Positions 18,459 to 26,778 of a DNA stretch of 64,000 nucleotides are shown here, in pieces. Position 1 is the stretch's first letter. Each line of letters begins with the position of its first letter. The stretch is from Brassicibacter mesophilus (GTDB lineage Bacteria > Bacillota > Clostridia > Tissierellales > Proteiniboraceae), in contig NZ_JBNPXI010000009.1 in NCBI RefSeq assembly GCF_050433385.1, forward strand, positions 62,001 through 126,000. The letters are read 5' to 3'. The notes beneath the pieces were generated by a model. It was not told the origin of the DNA. It saw only the letters and a program-made list of their open reading frames with translations, and did no database searches. The position numbers and the translations under genes were made by a program.

Positions 18459-18515
18459 ACTATATTGATACATAATTTTAAATTGCATTTCAGAGATTTT
18501 AGCTGTTCTACTAAA

Positions 18516-18550
18516 AAAGCCCTCTTCATACTAAAATAAGAGTGGGCTTT
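18516..18550 (-). terminator. Terminator
   Basis: AAAGCCCTCTT / AAGAGtGGGCTTT; ends the membrane-protein gene at 18549. Confidence 0.75.
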
Positions 18551-19067
18551 AAATTTCCTTTTCAAGAATATATAATCGTCTTTTCAAAACTGAATTTAGA
18601 ACAATGAATACTATACAAGTTACTATAAAAATCATAAAGACAAACAGCAATTTATCTTGTTGTATTAAATTATCAATTTGTAGAATACTTGTATTAAATA
18701 TCTTATCAATGATAGGTTTTATAGTTGATAGAAAAACTGTAAAAATCAATTGAACAATTCCATTAATAACGATTAGTCCTTCTATAATCCTTTCATCTTT
18801 TAAAATAGCACATAGATTAATATCTTTTTTTCTACTCTCTGCTTCCCCTATAAACCTATTGTATGAACTTTTATATAAAATACTAAGAGAAAAGAATTTC
18901 TCAATTATAAACAAATATCCAAAATACAGTAAATTCAAATAAAATAACAAAGTATGAGCTCCAGGTTTAATTGTTAATAGCAATGTTAAAGAAATGATAA
19001 GATATGTCAAATGTATCATTTTTTCTATATTAAGTATTGTTTTATACTCATAAGTTATTTTATCCAT
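18549..19067 (-). CDS. Four-segment membrane protein
   Basis: About 172 residues from ATG 19067 behind GGAGGTGG. Four hydrophobic segments, two in each half (LTYLIISLTLLLTI, LLFYLNLLYFGYLFII, LIVINGIVQLIFTVFL, LLFVFMIFIVTCIVFIVL), with a basic C-terminus. No family recognised. It sits between two T4SS-like genes and likely belongs to the transfer apparatus. Confidence 0.65.
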   Translation of the reverse strand: MDKITYEYKTILNIEKMIHLTYLIISLTLLLTIKPGAHTLLFYLNLLYFGYLFIIEKFFSLSILYKSSYNRFIGEAESRKKDINLCAILKDERIIEGLIVINGIVQLIFTVFLSTIKPIIDKIFNTSILQIDNLIQQDKLLFVFMIFIVTCIVFIVLNSVLKRRLYILEKEI

Positions 19068-19089
19068 GTATTCCACCTCCTTGTTTATA

Positions 19090-19111
19090 TTGTGTTTATA
19101 TTAACATTATA
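19090..19111 (-). promoter_or_regulatory. GTT-N8-AAC-type promoter
   Basis: Minus strand TATAATGTTAATATAAACAC; second half-site is CAC. Upstream of the four-segment membrane protein. Confidence 0.45.
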
Positions 19112-19136
19112 ATATTTCTGTGTTTATCCATCAACT

Positions 19137-19511
19137 CTAAATTGCATTATAGAAGAAACCTGCCCAAATAGTAATTCCTCCTAAACCTGTTGCTGATATG
19201 CCTGTCCAAAACAAAGCTTTTATTGCCTGTGTTCTAGTCTGAGGATTACCAGCACTAACACCTAATCTAATGAAGTTAATTATAAACATTACTATCATAG
19301 TTAAAGCTCCTAATCCAGTAACACCTACAATAAACCCTCTATACCTTTCAAAGAACCCATTTGTAACCTCTCTGCTATCTTCTTTTAAATTCTTTATTCC
19401 AAATTGTCCGTTTTTAATTTCAAATGTTACTTCATTATGAGCAAAGACTTCTGTAGTAACTAACATAATTCCAAGTAAAATAATAAGTATCACTAATATA
19501 CTCCTTTTCAT
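19137..19511 (-). CDS. VirB2/TrbC-like pilin-type protein
   Basis: 124 residues. A cleavable signal peptide ending near VFA is followed by a mature chain of about 100 residues with two membrane segments (IVGVTGLGALTMIVMFIINF and ALFWTGISATGLGGITIWAG), as in VirB2-type pilins. The linker SAGNPQTRTQAIKALFWTGI is closely matched by SADNPEKRGRAINSLFYVGI in the protein at 36417-37274. Predicted to be a membrane subunit of the transfer channel. Confidence 0.65.
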   Translation of the reverse strand: MKRSILVILIILLGIMLVTTEVFAHNEVTFEIKNGQFGIKNLKEDSREVTNGFFERYRGFIVGVTGLGALTMIVMFIINFIRLGVSAGNPQTRTQAIKALFWTGISATGLGGITIWAGFFYNAI

Positions 19512-19526
19512 ATCACCTCACCTCCA

Positions 19527-19835
19527 TTATTCAATTTTATCTTTAATACTCTTTTTATAATGCTTAAACATATATGTGTCGATTGCCCTTAGAATATCAC
19601 CAGTAGTTTCTAAATTCATTCTCTCTAATTGATAATCAAGACACTTTCCTTTATACCTTCCTTCTAACTCATCAGCAATAACCTTACATAATTCATATCT
19701 ATTCTTTGTTTTATTTTCAGTTATAGCATTTGTTATTAACTCTCTTGTTCCCCTTGTTAATTTGTAATTAGAATCAATTCTCTTATAACCCTTGTCAATT
19801 AATTCTTGAAGTCTTTCTAATTTATTCTTGTCCAT
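19527..19835 (-). CDS. Small cytosolic protein, family with 29958
   Basis: 102 residues, basic, helical. Paralogue of the 72-aa protein at 29958-30176: both share (L/I)QEL..KGY.R(I/V)D.NYKL and the C-terminal block DYQL.RM.L..TGDIL.AIDTYM.KHYK. A third, broken copy lies at 29640. The TGDI-AIDTY block suggests a conserved binding surface, but no known family is recognised. Starts ATG 19835 behind AGGAGAG. Confidence 0.7.
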   Translation of the reverse strand: MDKNKLERLQELIDKGYKRIDSNYKLTRGTRELITNAITENKTKNRYELCKVIADELEGRYKGKCLDYQLERMNLETTGDILRAIDTYMFKHYKKSIKDKIE

Positions 19836-19855
19836 TATAAATCTCTCCTTTCTTT

Positions 19856-19887
19856 ATTGTTTTGATTTGAACATTATACTATATGTA
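19856..19887 (-). promoter_or_regulatory. GTT-N8-AAC promoter
   Basis: Minus strand GTATAATGTTCAAATCAAAAC; drives the 102-aa gene at 19527. Confidence 0.6.
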
Positions 19888-20370
19888 TAATTTGTTTTTT
19901 AAATATATGTTTTTAAACTTTGTATAGTCTAAATACAATCTATGGCCATCTTTATCACCAAACTGAGGAATAAAGAATAAATATCTGAATCCTAAATCTT
20001 CAAATACCTTTGTAGTTTTATAAATATCTGTAACATCAATAATTCTATAATTCTTATTGGTAATATCCACAATAACAATCTTAACTTCTTTTGTTTTTCG
20101 TAACTCTATTAAGTGCAGAAGCTTCCTATCTCTAAAATGAATATATCCCTTTTCCTCTAAGAAATCTGTATATACACTAACTACTTCATAATATGTATCA
20201 GTTTCAGGATCATATAGATCTGGTGTATTATCTATTTTATTATCTATTCTAAAAGTCTCTATGGCATCACATCCTGCTTCAATACAATTATTCAATTCTT
20301 CTAATCCTGAATCATTTACTAACCATTTTCTCAAAACACTATCTCTTGCTAACTCTTTTCCGTATTCCAA
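19879..20370 (-). CDS. Possible nuclease-like protein, second part of a split gene
   Basis: 163 residues from TTG 20370. It contains NTPDLYDPETDTYYEVVSVY and VKIVIVDITNKN, a D...E-x-V pattern faintly like a restriction-endonuclease-like core. The TTG has no good ribosome site. The frame runs open upstream to meet, in the -1 frame, the stop of the 52-aa frame at 20406-20564, with 13 extra codons between. A -1 shift there would give one 228-residue protein. See findings for the slippery site. Confidence 0.5.
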   Translation of the reverse strand: MEYGKELARDSVLRKWLVNDSGLEELNNCIEAGCDAIETFRIDNKIDNTPDLYDPETDTYYEVVSVYTDFLEEKGYIHFRDRKLLHLIELRKTKEVKIVIVDITNKNYRIIDVTDIYKTTKVFEDLGFRYLFFIPQFGDKDGHRLYLDYTKFKNIYLKNKLYI

Positions 20371-20405
20371 GTTAGATCTCTTATCTTTTCTATGTCCTAC
20401 CGTAT

Positions 20406-20564
20406 CTAAAAATTTATTACTTTATCATTAATAATCCCTTTTAAAGCATTTGCTACTTGTTCTCCTACATTTCTATTACAATACTCATATATATCTTCTT
20501 TTATTAAAGATGATAAAACCTTATCTTTATCAATCTTATTATTTTTTCTTTTATAATAACCCAT
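20406..20564 (-). CDS. 52-aa frame, first part of a split gene
   Basis: ATG 20564 behind AGGAGTTGAGGTAAAT, ending TAG at 20406. Basic N-terminus (YYKRKNNK) then a helix ending ALKGIINDKVINF. The last sense codons are ATA AAT TTT before TAG. The ribosome site is far better than that of the following frame, which suggests translation begins here and continues by shifting, or that the pair is a broken gene. Confidence 0.6.
   Translation of the reverse strand: MGYYKRKNNKIDKDKVLSSLIKEDIYEYCNRNVGEQVANALKGIINDKVINF
20409..20415 (-). promoter_or_regulatory. A_AAT_TTT slippery heptamer before a stop
   Basis: In-frame A AAT TTT is followed at once by TAG. A -1 slip joins the 52-aa frame to the 163-aa frame without a stop between. 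Confidence 0.4.
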
Positions 20565-20625
20565 ATTTACCTCAACTCCTTTTCATACATTTTTTTATTT
20601 AATAAATGTCAGTAGGAAGAGAATG

Positions 20626-20943
20626 TTAATCTTCCTTAATAAGTCCTAATTCAATAGCTAGACTTTCGATTTTAAATAGAATATCATATTCAAAAACCGA
20701 TAAATCATATGTATCAATATTTCTTTTTTCATATAAACCTTTAATTTGGCCATTTCTAATATTTTTACTTTTTATGTAATAACCTTTGAAATCATTATTT
20801 TCCTCTTCGTGTAAACCAAAGTTAACTGCTTCTTCTAAATCATTTGATTCTCCATAATAAAGAGCAATATCTTTAAATAGAATATTAATTCCTTGTTTGC
20901 TAATTTCAATATCAGTCTTATAAACTAATTTTTCATTTTTCAT
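20626..20943 (-). CDS. Hypothetical protein
   Basis: 105 residues, acidic, soluble, mixed strands then a C-terminal helix (FEYDILFKIESLAIELGL). No family recognised. Its own GTT-N8-AAC promoter lies at 20969-21010. Confidence 0.65.
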   Translation of the reverse strand: MKNEKLVYKTDIEISKQGINILFKDIALYYGESNDLEEAVNFGLHEEENNDFKGYYIKSKNIRNGQIKGLYEKRNIDTYDLSVFEYDILFKIESLAIELGLIKED

Positions 20944-20968
20944 AAATTACAACTCCTTTCAATCTATA

Positions 20969-21010
20969 ATGTTTTTTTATTAACCTTATATTAACATTGT
21001 ATGCATCACC
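20969..21010 (-). promoter_or_regulatory. GTT-N8-AAC promoter with TGCATA
   Basis: Minus strand GTGATGCATACAATG, then TATAAGGTT-N8-AAC. Confidence 0.55.
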
Positions 21011-21068
21011 TTTTTTATGTATAAATACATTTTAAACAAGATTTTAAGCATTTCAGACAATGAAAAAA

Positions 21069-21087
21069 GACACCTGCATTAAGTGCC
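21069..21087 (-). terminator. Terminator
   Basis: GGCACTT / AGGTGTC stem (with G-U pairs) then TTTTTT on the minus strand; ends the gene at 21120. Confidence 0.7.
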
Positions 21088-21119
21088 TTTAATGTTCTCT
21101 TGATGACATTATAGAAATA

Positions 21120-21659
21120 TTAACTAACAAGCCAACTACAGAATACGTCTAAGATAATTTCACTATATATAATAATTCCTGTAAATAAACAAGCTGTTGA
21201 AGTAGCCCATAACCCCTTGATAAAATATCTCTTATTAAGAGTTCCTATTAACATCAAGAAAGCTCCTATTATAAAAACTATAATTCCCACTGGTTCTGAT
21301 ATTCTTTGTAGAAAATAAATTACTTCATACAATTTATTAGATACTTTATTTTCAATCCATATTATTTTAACGATTGGTAAAGTTATATACTTCTTATTTA
21401 ACTCATCAAGTGTATCAATATTATTAATAACATATTTTCGTGGAAGCTCATGAAAAGATAAATTCTTATACCTTTCCATATCTTCTTTTGTTACTATAGT
21501 CTTTTCAAACTCTTCTACTGAAGTAAATATTCGTATTTCATAATATTCATCTTTGTAATCTCTAAGAAAATCATCAACAGTAATTAGATCAGCATATGTT
21601 ACCGTTACAGTAATAGAGAGAAAAATAAAAACTAAGATTATAATGACTATTCGTTTCAT
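21120..21659 (-). CDS. Secreted/membrane protein with two C-terminal membrane segments
   Basis: 179 residues: signal peptide (MKRIVIIILVFIFLSITVTVTYA), a ~100-residue extracellular domain, then two membrane segments (VGIIVFIIGAFLMLIG and TACLFTGIIIYSEIIL). The topology repeats that of the VirB2-like protein at 19137, but with a larger outer domain. Probably another membrane subunit of the transfer system; no family name is justified. Confidence 0.65.
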   Translation of the reverse strand: MKRIVIIILVFIFLSITVTVTYADLITVDDFLRDYKDEYYEIRIFTSVEEFEKTIVTKEDMERYKNLSFHELPRKYVINNIDTLDELNKKYITLPIVKIIWIENKVSNKLYEVIYFLQRISEPVGIIVFIIGAFLMLIGTLNKRYFIKGLWATSTACLFTGIIIYSEIILDVFCSWLVS

Positions 21660-21698
21660 TAAATATCACCTCACATTTTTAAGATTTTGATAAAAAAA

Positions 21699-21724
21699 GT
21701 AGAGAGCACCTATGAACTCTCTAC
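21699..21724 (-). terminator. Terminator
   Basis: GTAGAGAG / CTCTCTAC then TTTTTTT on the minus strand. Confidence 0.75.
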
Positions 21725-21810
21725 CCTTATGAATTCTTCAATAAGAACTCTCAAATCCGACCATTTTTATTTTTCTTATTATATATTAAGCATAAATTTT
21801 TGTTTTATAA

Positions 21811-22089
21811 TTATTTTGATGGAGAAATTTTATATTTTGCTAATATTCTTTCTAGCTCATCTGGTAATAAACAGTAACAAATTACATCTCCCTTCTTCCA
21901 GTCGCCCCAATACTTCTCTTTAAATTTACTTGCTTCTCTAAGGGTTTGATAACCTCTAAGCAATGGATACTCTTTATCTTCTACTTCTTTTAATGCTTTC
22001 TCTAGTTCTTCATATATTTTAGGCTCTCTCACGGAATAATAACAAACAACAAAATACTTATCACAAGACCTATATTTAACTTTATTCAT
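21811..22089 (-). CDS. Small protein, possibly viroplasmin-like
   Basis: 92 residues. YFVVCYYSVREPKIYEEL...LLRGYQTLREASKFKEKYWGDW has the strand, then aromatic helix, then A..F layout of small RNase H1-N/viroplasmin-type RNA-binding modules, as does the next gene. Match is weak. Starts at ATG 22089 behind AGAGGAGAG. Confidence 0.5.
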   Translation of the reverse strand: MNKVKYRSCDKYFVVCYYSVREPKIYEELEKALKEVEDKEYPLLRGYQTLREASKFKEKYWGDWKKGDVICYCLLPDELERILAKYKISPSK

Positions 22090-22110
22090 AATAATCTACT
22101 CTCCTCTCTA

Positions 22111-22134
22111 TATTGTTTTATTGTGAACATTATA
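22111..22134 (-). promoter_or_regulatory. GTT-N8-AAC promoter
   Basis: Minus strand TTTATAATGTTCACAATAAAAC; drives 21811-22089. Confidence 0.6.
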
Positions 22135-22146
22135 AAAATGTTATAA

Positions 22147-22419
22147 TTAATCTAATCTATTATAAGGAAGATTTAAATCTTCTTCTGTTATTTCAATCCC
22201 TTCATTTCTTTTGGCTTTTAACCACTTTTTATATGAAATATTGTTGAAATTACTACTTTTAACTTCTTTAATATGTTCTCTCTTTATATTCTCTGCTTCA
22301 AAATAATTACTACATTCCTTAATCTCTGACCATAGCCCCTTAGCTCCCTGTGCTACTGATTTGTCATCAGTAATTAATGCCTCTGGAATATTTCTATAAA
22401 TCACAACATAATACTTCAC
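22147..22419 (-). CDS. Small protein, possibly viroplasmin-like
   Basis: 90 residues starting MKYYVVIYRNIPEALITDD; contains SEIKECSNYFEAENIKREHI. The YYVVIYR start and the later FEAE helix resemble one RNase H1-N/viroplasmin module (which binds RNA-DNA or dsRNA). It lies 13 bases after the start region of the next gene's stop, so it is co-transcribed with 22433-23350. Confidence 0.5.
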   Translation of the reverse strand: MKYYVVIYRNIPEALITDDKSVAQGAKGLWSEIKECSNYFEAENIKREHIKEVKSSNFNNISYKKWLKAKRNEGIEITEEDLNLPYNRLD

Positions 22420-22432
22420 CCTAAATCACCCC

Positions 22433-23350
22433 CTAAATTATTGGAAATCCTATTATTCTATTTTCAGTATTGCTAAAATCTATAAATACTTCCTTATCTT
22501 CTTTTTTATAATAATCTCTAAAATATCTAGAATTCATATTAAGAAAAGAACTAATTTTATTTAGTCTGCTGAAACTGTAATCACTATTTTCTATTGAAAT
22601 GATTTCGACCTTATCATAATCAAATGTAGTCAAATATTCACTGATAATTTCCTCAACAATATTTAGATATAAAAATCTAGTTTCTTCTCTAATATTTAAT
22701 GGAAAAGTAAATACATCTACATCAAACAACTTGTCAAATAAAGTATATCTCTTACCATTTGCTTTAATTGTTTGAACTAAATAATTAATAAATAGCCTTA
22801 ATGATGTAGTATTATAAAAGGTCTTAGACTTGTCCATGAAATAATCATTTAATAAGTAATCTTTAATATAATCAAGCTCTATCACTTCACTTTGATTAGC
22901 TGGCAACCTAGAAAAATCATTTATCATTTTCCTGCTGTCTTTTCTAATCAATAATGCAAATAGATCTGTTAATGATGCACTGTCTCCTCTTAATTTCTTT
23001 ACAACCACGATTGCTTTTCTTAATAAATCTAAGTTTAATGATTGATAAAAAGCACTCCTTTCAGATTCTAAACCTAAAGACTGATAGCTTATAAATATTT
23101 CCTCTAGTCTTTTAATAACTGTTTCTACATCTCCATAAAGAAGATCAATGTAATAACTTAACTCTTGTTTTCCCGTTAAATCAACTATCCTGTAATTATC
23201 AATATTATCTTTGGCTATTTTCTTTGATGTGGGAAAGTTCATTTCAGGGATTATGTAGAAATACTTTGTATTTTCTTTTCTGACTTGAGTCAAATCTAAA
23301 ATATCGTTCCCTTTCTTAAATAAAATAAAATTTTCTTTTTTAGTTTCCAT
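22433..23350 (-). CDS. Hypothetical protein, 305 aa
   Basis: Soluble and helical. The part YRIVDLTGK...YGDVETVIKRLEEIF...LDLLRKAIVVVKKL...SLTDLFALLIRK loosely resembles the all-alpha region of VirD4-type coupling proteins, but there is no Walker A or B motif, so it could not work as an ATPase. Function unknown. First gene of an operon with 22147; preceded by AGGAGGATT and a GTT-N8-AAC promoter. Confidence 0.6.
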   Translation of the reverse strand: METKKENFILFKKGNDILDLTQVRKENTKYFYIIPEMNFPTSKKIAKDNIDNYRIVDLTGKQELSYYIDLLYGDVETVIKRLEEIFISYQSLGLESERSAFYQSLNLDLLRKAIVVVKKLRGDSASLTDLFALLIRKDSRKMINDFSRLPANQSEVIELDYIKDYLLNDYFMDKSKTFYNTTSLRLFINYLVQTIKANGKRYTLFDKLFDVDVFTFPLNIREETRFLYLNIVEEIISEYLTTFDYDKVEIISIENSDYSFSRLNKISSFLNMNSRYFRDYYKKEDKEVFIDFSNTENRIIGFPII

Positions 23351-23370
23351 AGAATAATCCTCCTTTCTCT

Positions 23371-23396
23371 TGATGTTCTAATAATAACTTTATAAT
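23371..23396 (-). promoter_or_regulatory. GTT-N8-AAC promoter
   Basis: Minus strand TTATAAAGTTATTATTAGAAC with TGCATA about 30 bases upstream; drives 22433. Confidence 0.6.
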
Positions 23397-23530
23397 AATC
23401 TTGCTTATTACTAATCTTATGCACCACCCTACCTCTTTACAAAATCAATTGATCTGATAATAATCTATAGTGAATTTTTTTCAGAGAAATACATATAATC
23501 AATTATTACTCCCTATTCTTAGTATTAAAA

Positions 23531-23564
23531 AAACAGCTTTAAACATTTGAGTTTAGAGCTGTTT
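23531..23564 (-). terminator. Terminator
   Basis: AAACAGCT / AGCTGTTT with an inner CTTTAAAC/GTTTAGAG extension and a T-tract. Confidence 0.8.
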
Positions 23565-25204
23565 TACTTTGCAATTTCTTCAATTTCTTTTTTTATCTTA
23601 TTGTAGAATTGCCAATGTTCTAAGACTTTTTCTCTTTCTAAATTGACGATCTCTAGATTATCTATTTCTTGTCCAAATTCCTTTGAAGTAAATCCCTTGA
23701 ATTTATCTTCTAACAAAGGTATTCTACTTTCTATATAATCATATCTGGACTTTGTAAATGTATAGATCTTATAATTTATCTTGACATCTTCTCCTAATAA
23801 AAGAAAAAATTGTTTTGCCATGAAGATTCTTTTAAATAAAACCGAGGTTTCTAATCCATACTTTAGATTATCAACGATACCAAGTTCAACAATTGCTTGA
23901 TTACCTACTTTTCTTAAATTATCACTAAAAATGCCATTATCTTTTAGTATGTCAAAAGTCATTGGTCTTACTAAAGCTTGATCATCTTCTTTATCATTTA
24001 AATTTATAGAAACATATTCTTCAAGCTTTGCTATCTTATCATTAATCTCATTTAGGTATTTTTCGACAGCCCTATATTTCTTATTTTTATTATCTAATAA
24101 AGCTTCATCATTCTCTCTTTTTTTAAGTTCAACTATATCCTTAGCATATCTTCTTTCAAAGCCCATAACTCTTTCTAGTCTTTTCCTATAAAAAGACAAT
24201 TCTTCTTCAAGCTCTAAATAGGATTTAAGACTTTCTCCATTAAAGAGTATTACATCACTATCTTTGCTGTAAGTAAATGGTTTTGCAATCTTACTTGTTG
24301 ATGTTAATAAAGCAAGCACTTCATTTCTAACTTTCTTATTACTATGCTTTAAATAGTTATTCTTGGATTTCATAAAGAACTTAAGTAGATCAATATTATT
24401 AGTCTTAGCAAATAAATTTGAACGGTAATCTTTAAAAAAATACATTCCTTCAACTGGATCTGCTCCAATAAACCTTTTGTGAAAAGCTTTATACATCTTT
24501 GTTTTTGAGACTTCGTTATATTTATTTTTATACTTCTTCTGGAATTTCTTAATTTCATTCGCATTTAACTTTTTAAGCTTACTACCATTTATGAACTGTT
24601 CTATTTCTTCTTTTGAATATCCAACATATTTTAATTCATTTATTTTTTCCTCATCTGACTTTTTTAAAAAACCTTTATAAACGATATTTTTTATGTATTG
24701 ATAATAGATATATAATTCCTTAAACTGAGCACTTTCTTTTTTAAATGAATTACTGACTTTCTGAAAAGCTAGGCTTTCAATTTTATTAGCTATAATTGCT
24801 CCTTTAACATAGTTAAGATACACACTAGCTTCACTAATATTAATCTTCTTTTGAATTGCATCATGGGGCTTAATTAACTTAACAGCCTTTTCATTTAAAG
24901 CATATACCCTTCCTAGATTAAGATTCTTAGACCAGATCCATTTTTCATCCTCTAACCGCTTAGTCATTCTTCTAAAGCCATAATCAGTAAAAATTGGTTT
25001 TAGAATAAGCTTTAAATGCTCTACAAATACATTTTCTAAATGATATATAATCTTTAAAACAAGCTCATCATTTTCTGTAAGATCAAAAACATTTTTATCA
25101 CTTACAGTTATATTAAAAATGCTTTTTCCCCATATATTTGATTGAAATTCTTCTTTATTTTCTAATGCTTCAATATTCTCTTTTATTGCTTTATAATCAT
25201 TCAT
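23564..25204 (-). CDS. Replication-relaxation-like winged-helix protein
   Basis: 546 residues from ATG 25204 behind GGAGGTG. Residues about 25-110 look like a winged helix: LTENDELVLKIIYHLENVFVEHLKLILK...RRMTKRLEDEKWIWSKNLNLGRVYALNEKAV. This resembles the N-terminus of replication-relaxation family proteins on Gram-positive mobile elements. The rest is helical with a coiled coil near 330-420. It may bind the element's DNA for replication or transfer. Not a recognisable relaxase: no HUH or MobV motif. Own GTT-N8-AAC site just upstream. Confidence 0.5.
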   Translation of the reverse strand: MNDYKAIKENIEALENKEEFQSNIWGKSIFNITVSDKNVFDLTENDELVLKIIYHLENVFVEHLKLILKPIFTDYGFRRMTKRLEDEKWIWSKNLNLGRVYALNEKAVKLIKPHDAIQKKINISEASVYLNYVKGAIIANKIESLAFQKVSNSFKKESAQFKELYIYYQYIKNIVYKGFLKKSDEEKINELKYVGYSKEEIEQFINGSKLKKLNANEIKKFQKKYKNKYNEVSKTKMYKAFHKRFIGADPVEGMYFFKDYRSNLFAKTNNIDLLKFFMKSKNNYLKHSNKKVRNEVLALLTSTSKIAKPFTYSKDSDVILFNGESLKSYLELEEELSFYRKRLERVMGFERRYAKDIVELKKRENDEALLDNKNKKYRAVEKYLNEINDKIAKLEEYVSINLNDKEDDQALVRPMTFDILKDNGIFSDNLRKVGNQAIVELGIVDNLKYGLETSVLFKRIFMAKQFFLLLGEDVKINYKIYTFTKSRYDYIESRIPLLEDKFKGFTSKEFGQEIDNLEIVNLEREKVLEHWQFYNKIKKEIEEIAK

Positions 25205-25227
25205 CTGCTTCACCTCCATGCTTTCTA

Positions 25228-25250
25228 TATTGTTACCATATGAACTTTAA
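25228..25250 (-). promoter_or_regulatory. GTT-N8-AAC promoter overlapping the previous gene's end
   Basis: Minus strand AAAGTTCATATGGTAACAATA; lies across the stop of 25247-26104. Confidence 0.5.
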
Positions 25251-26104
25251 TAAGCAGGTAAATAAATAATCTCTTTACCTGTTAGTGTCTCATAATTCTC
25301 TTTAGCTTTGATATCTTTGTATTCATAATTAGCTGTTACAATTTCTATATTTAATTCAATCGATGTAGTTGTAGATCTAGAAATTATATTTTCCATTTTA
25401 ACTATCGCTTTATCAAATTGTTTTCTGTAGCTTTCTGAAACCTTTAATCTTTCATCTCTCAACCTTTCTAGTGTCTCCTCAGCTTCATTTCTCGTTAATT
25501 TAACTCTGAAATCTGAATGGGATACTCCACGTTTATTATCATTAATAATTTTAAGATCATTTCTAGTATTTCTTCTATCAATTAAATATGTTGCCTCATC
25601 AATCTTATGTGCTCTATAATCATTCTCTATTTGTTTGATTTGGTTTTCCAGTCTTTCTTTTTCTTCTTTTAAAGCTATTTTATAAGCATCAGTAGTTTTC
25701 AATTGTTTGAATTCATCTTTTAACTCTGTCTCGTTGCTTACTCTTCCTTCTAATTTAGCTTTATCAGGAAGTATATTGATAATATTATTAACACCTTTTG
25801 CATGAACGGTCGATCCACTTCCTCCAAATTTAGCTTTGCCATCAACATGAAGCTTGAATTCTCTTCTAAATTTTTCTGTTGATTTAAAATGACCTTTCTC
25901 GGCATTTTGAATAGCTTCTAAATAGCCACCTTTTTTCAAAATATAATATTCATTTTTTCCTACCAATCTAATAATATCATCTTTATGTAGAATATTTTCT
26001 CCATATTGAAATTGTCTTCCTAAGAGTTTGTTTTCTTCTCTTTTCCAATTCGCTTTTTGTTTTGCTTTTCTTCTAGCACTTCCACTTCTTCTTTTTTTAG
26101 CCAT
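25247..26104 (-). CDS. Basic coiled-coil protein
   Basis: 285 residues. The very basic N-terminus (MAKKRRSGSARRKAKQKANW) suggests nucleic-acid binding. A long coiled coil lies at about 130-235. No enzyme motif. Starts 11 bases after the stop of the preceding small gene, in the four-gene operon 26558 to 23564. Confidence 0.65.
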   Translation of the reverse strand: MAKKRRSGSARRKAKQKANWKREENKLLGRQFQYGENILHKDDIIRLVGKNEYYILKKGGYLEAIQNAEKGHFKSTEKFRREFKLHVDGKAKFGGSGSTVHAKGVNNIINILPDKAKLEGRVSNETELKDEFKQLKTTDAYKIALKEEKERLENQIKQIENDYRAHKIDEATYLIDRRNTRNDLKIINDNKRGVSHSDFRVKLTRNEAEETLERLRDERLKVSESYRKQFDKAIVKMENIISRSTTTSIELNIEIVTANYEYKDIKAKENYETLTGKEIIYLPAY

Positions 26105-26115
26105 CCTATCACCCC

Positions 26116-26313
26116 CTACTTACTACTAGATAAAGTCTTAATTAATATGTCTTTATATTTAGTCATAAACATTTCTTCTAATGTTTTTTCACTTAATATT
26201 TCTAAACTCTTTATTTCATTTATTAGTGATTTTTTATTACTCTTATTTTTTTCTATATAATCTAAAGCTAAGGCTAAAGATATTTCCGATATTAGATGTT
26301 CTTTCTTTTGCAT
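26116..26313 (-). CDS. Small helical protein, 65 aa
   Basis: Start ATG 26313 behind AAAGGAGCG. Helical, with LISEISLALALDYIEKNK. No family recognised. Lies in the operon between the membrane protein at 26337 and the basic protein at 25247. Confidence 0.6.
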   Translation of the reverse strand: MQKKEHLISEISLALALDYIEKNKSNKKSLINEIKSLEILSEKTLEEMFMTKYKDILIKTLSSSK

Positions 26314-26336
26314 TAATACCGCTCCTTTCATATAAT

Positions 26337-26558
26337 TTAATCTTCTTTTGTTTCCTCTACTTCTTTAATAATTTGTTTTCTTATATTACTACACATAAAA
26401 TAACCTAATATAAATGCTGGTGCTATAAAAAAGAATATTTCTAAGAATACCTCTGGTGTTAATGGCTTGTAAAAAAATAATGAAATTACTGTTAAAAGCA
26501 TATAAACCGATAATATTAGTCCTCCTGTTAAAATAGTTTTAATTTTATTGTCAGTCAT
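26337..26558 (-). CDS. Two-segment membrane protein, 73 aa
   Basis: Start ATG 26558 behind GGAGGTG. Two hydrophobic segments (ILTGGLILSVYMLLTVISLFF and IFFFIAPAFILGYFM) and an acidic tail. First gene of the operon; function unknown. Confidence 0.65.
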   Translation of the reverse strand: MTDNKIKTILTGGLILSVYMLLTVISLFFYKPLTPEVFLEIFFFIAPAFILGYFMCSNIRKQIIKEVEETKED

Positions 26559-26578
26559 AAATTTCACCTCCATATTAT

Positions 26579-26618
26579 TAATGTTATTATATTAACTTTA
26601 TATTATTAATATATGCAC
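26579..26618 (-). promoter_or_regulatory. GTT-N8-AAC promoter with TGCATA
   Basis: Minus strand GGTGCATATATTAATAATA then TAAAGTT-N8-AAC. Confidence 0.6.
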
Positions 26619-26727
26619 CTATCCTTTATTTCATAAATAAACTTATGTAGTATCTTTTTAATAATGTCCACATGAAAACATTAAAGAAACTATAAAGGAA
26701 AATTTAATGTAGGCCCAAAAAAATTAA

Positions 26728-26751
26728 AACCACTGGTAGTTTCCAGTGGTT
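26728..26751 (-). terminator. Terminator
   Basis: AACCACTGG / CCAGTGGTT then a T-tract; ends the gene at 26779. Confidence 0.8.
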
Positions 26752-26778
26752 GATTTTAATAAGTTAGATTATGATTTA

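Noticed and set aside
18317..18565. 82-aa frame over the start of the VirB6-like gene
   Set aside because: Crosses that gene's promoter, ribosome site and signal-peptide codons in another frame.
22433..23350. Coupling protein (VirD4/TcpA)
   Set aside because: Faint likeness to the all-alpha domain only; no nucleotide-binding motif, so the label is not justified.
23564..25204. Relaxase
   Set aside because: No HUH, MobV or tyrosine-relaxase motif can be found; only a winged-helix N-terminus is visible.
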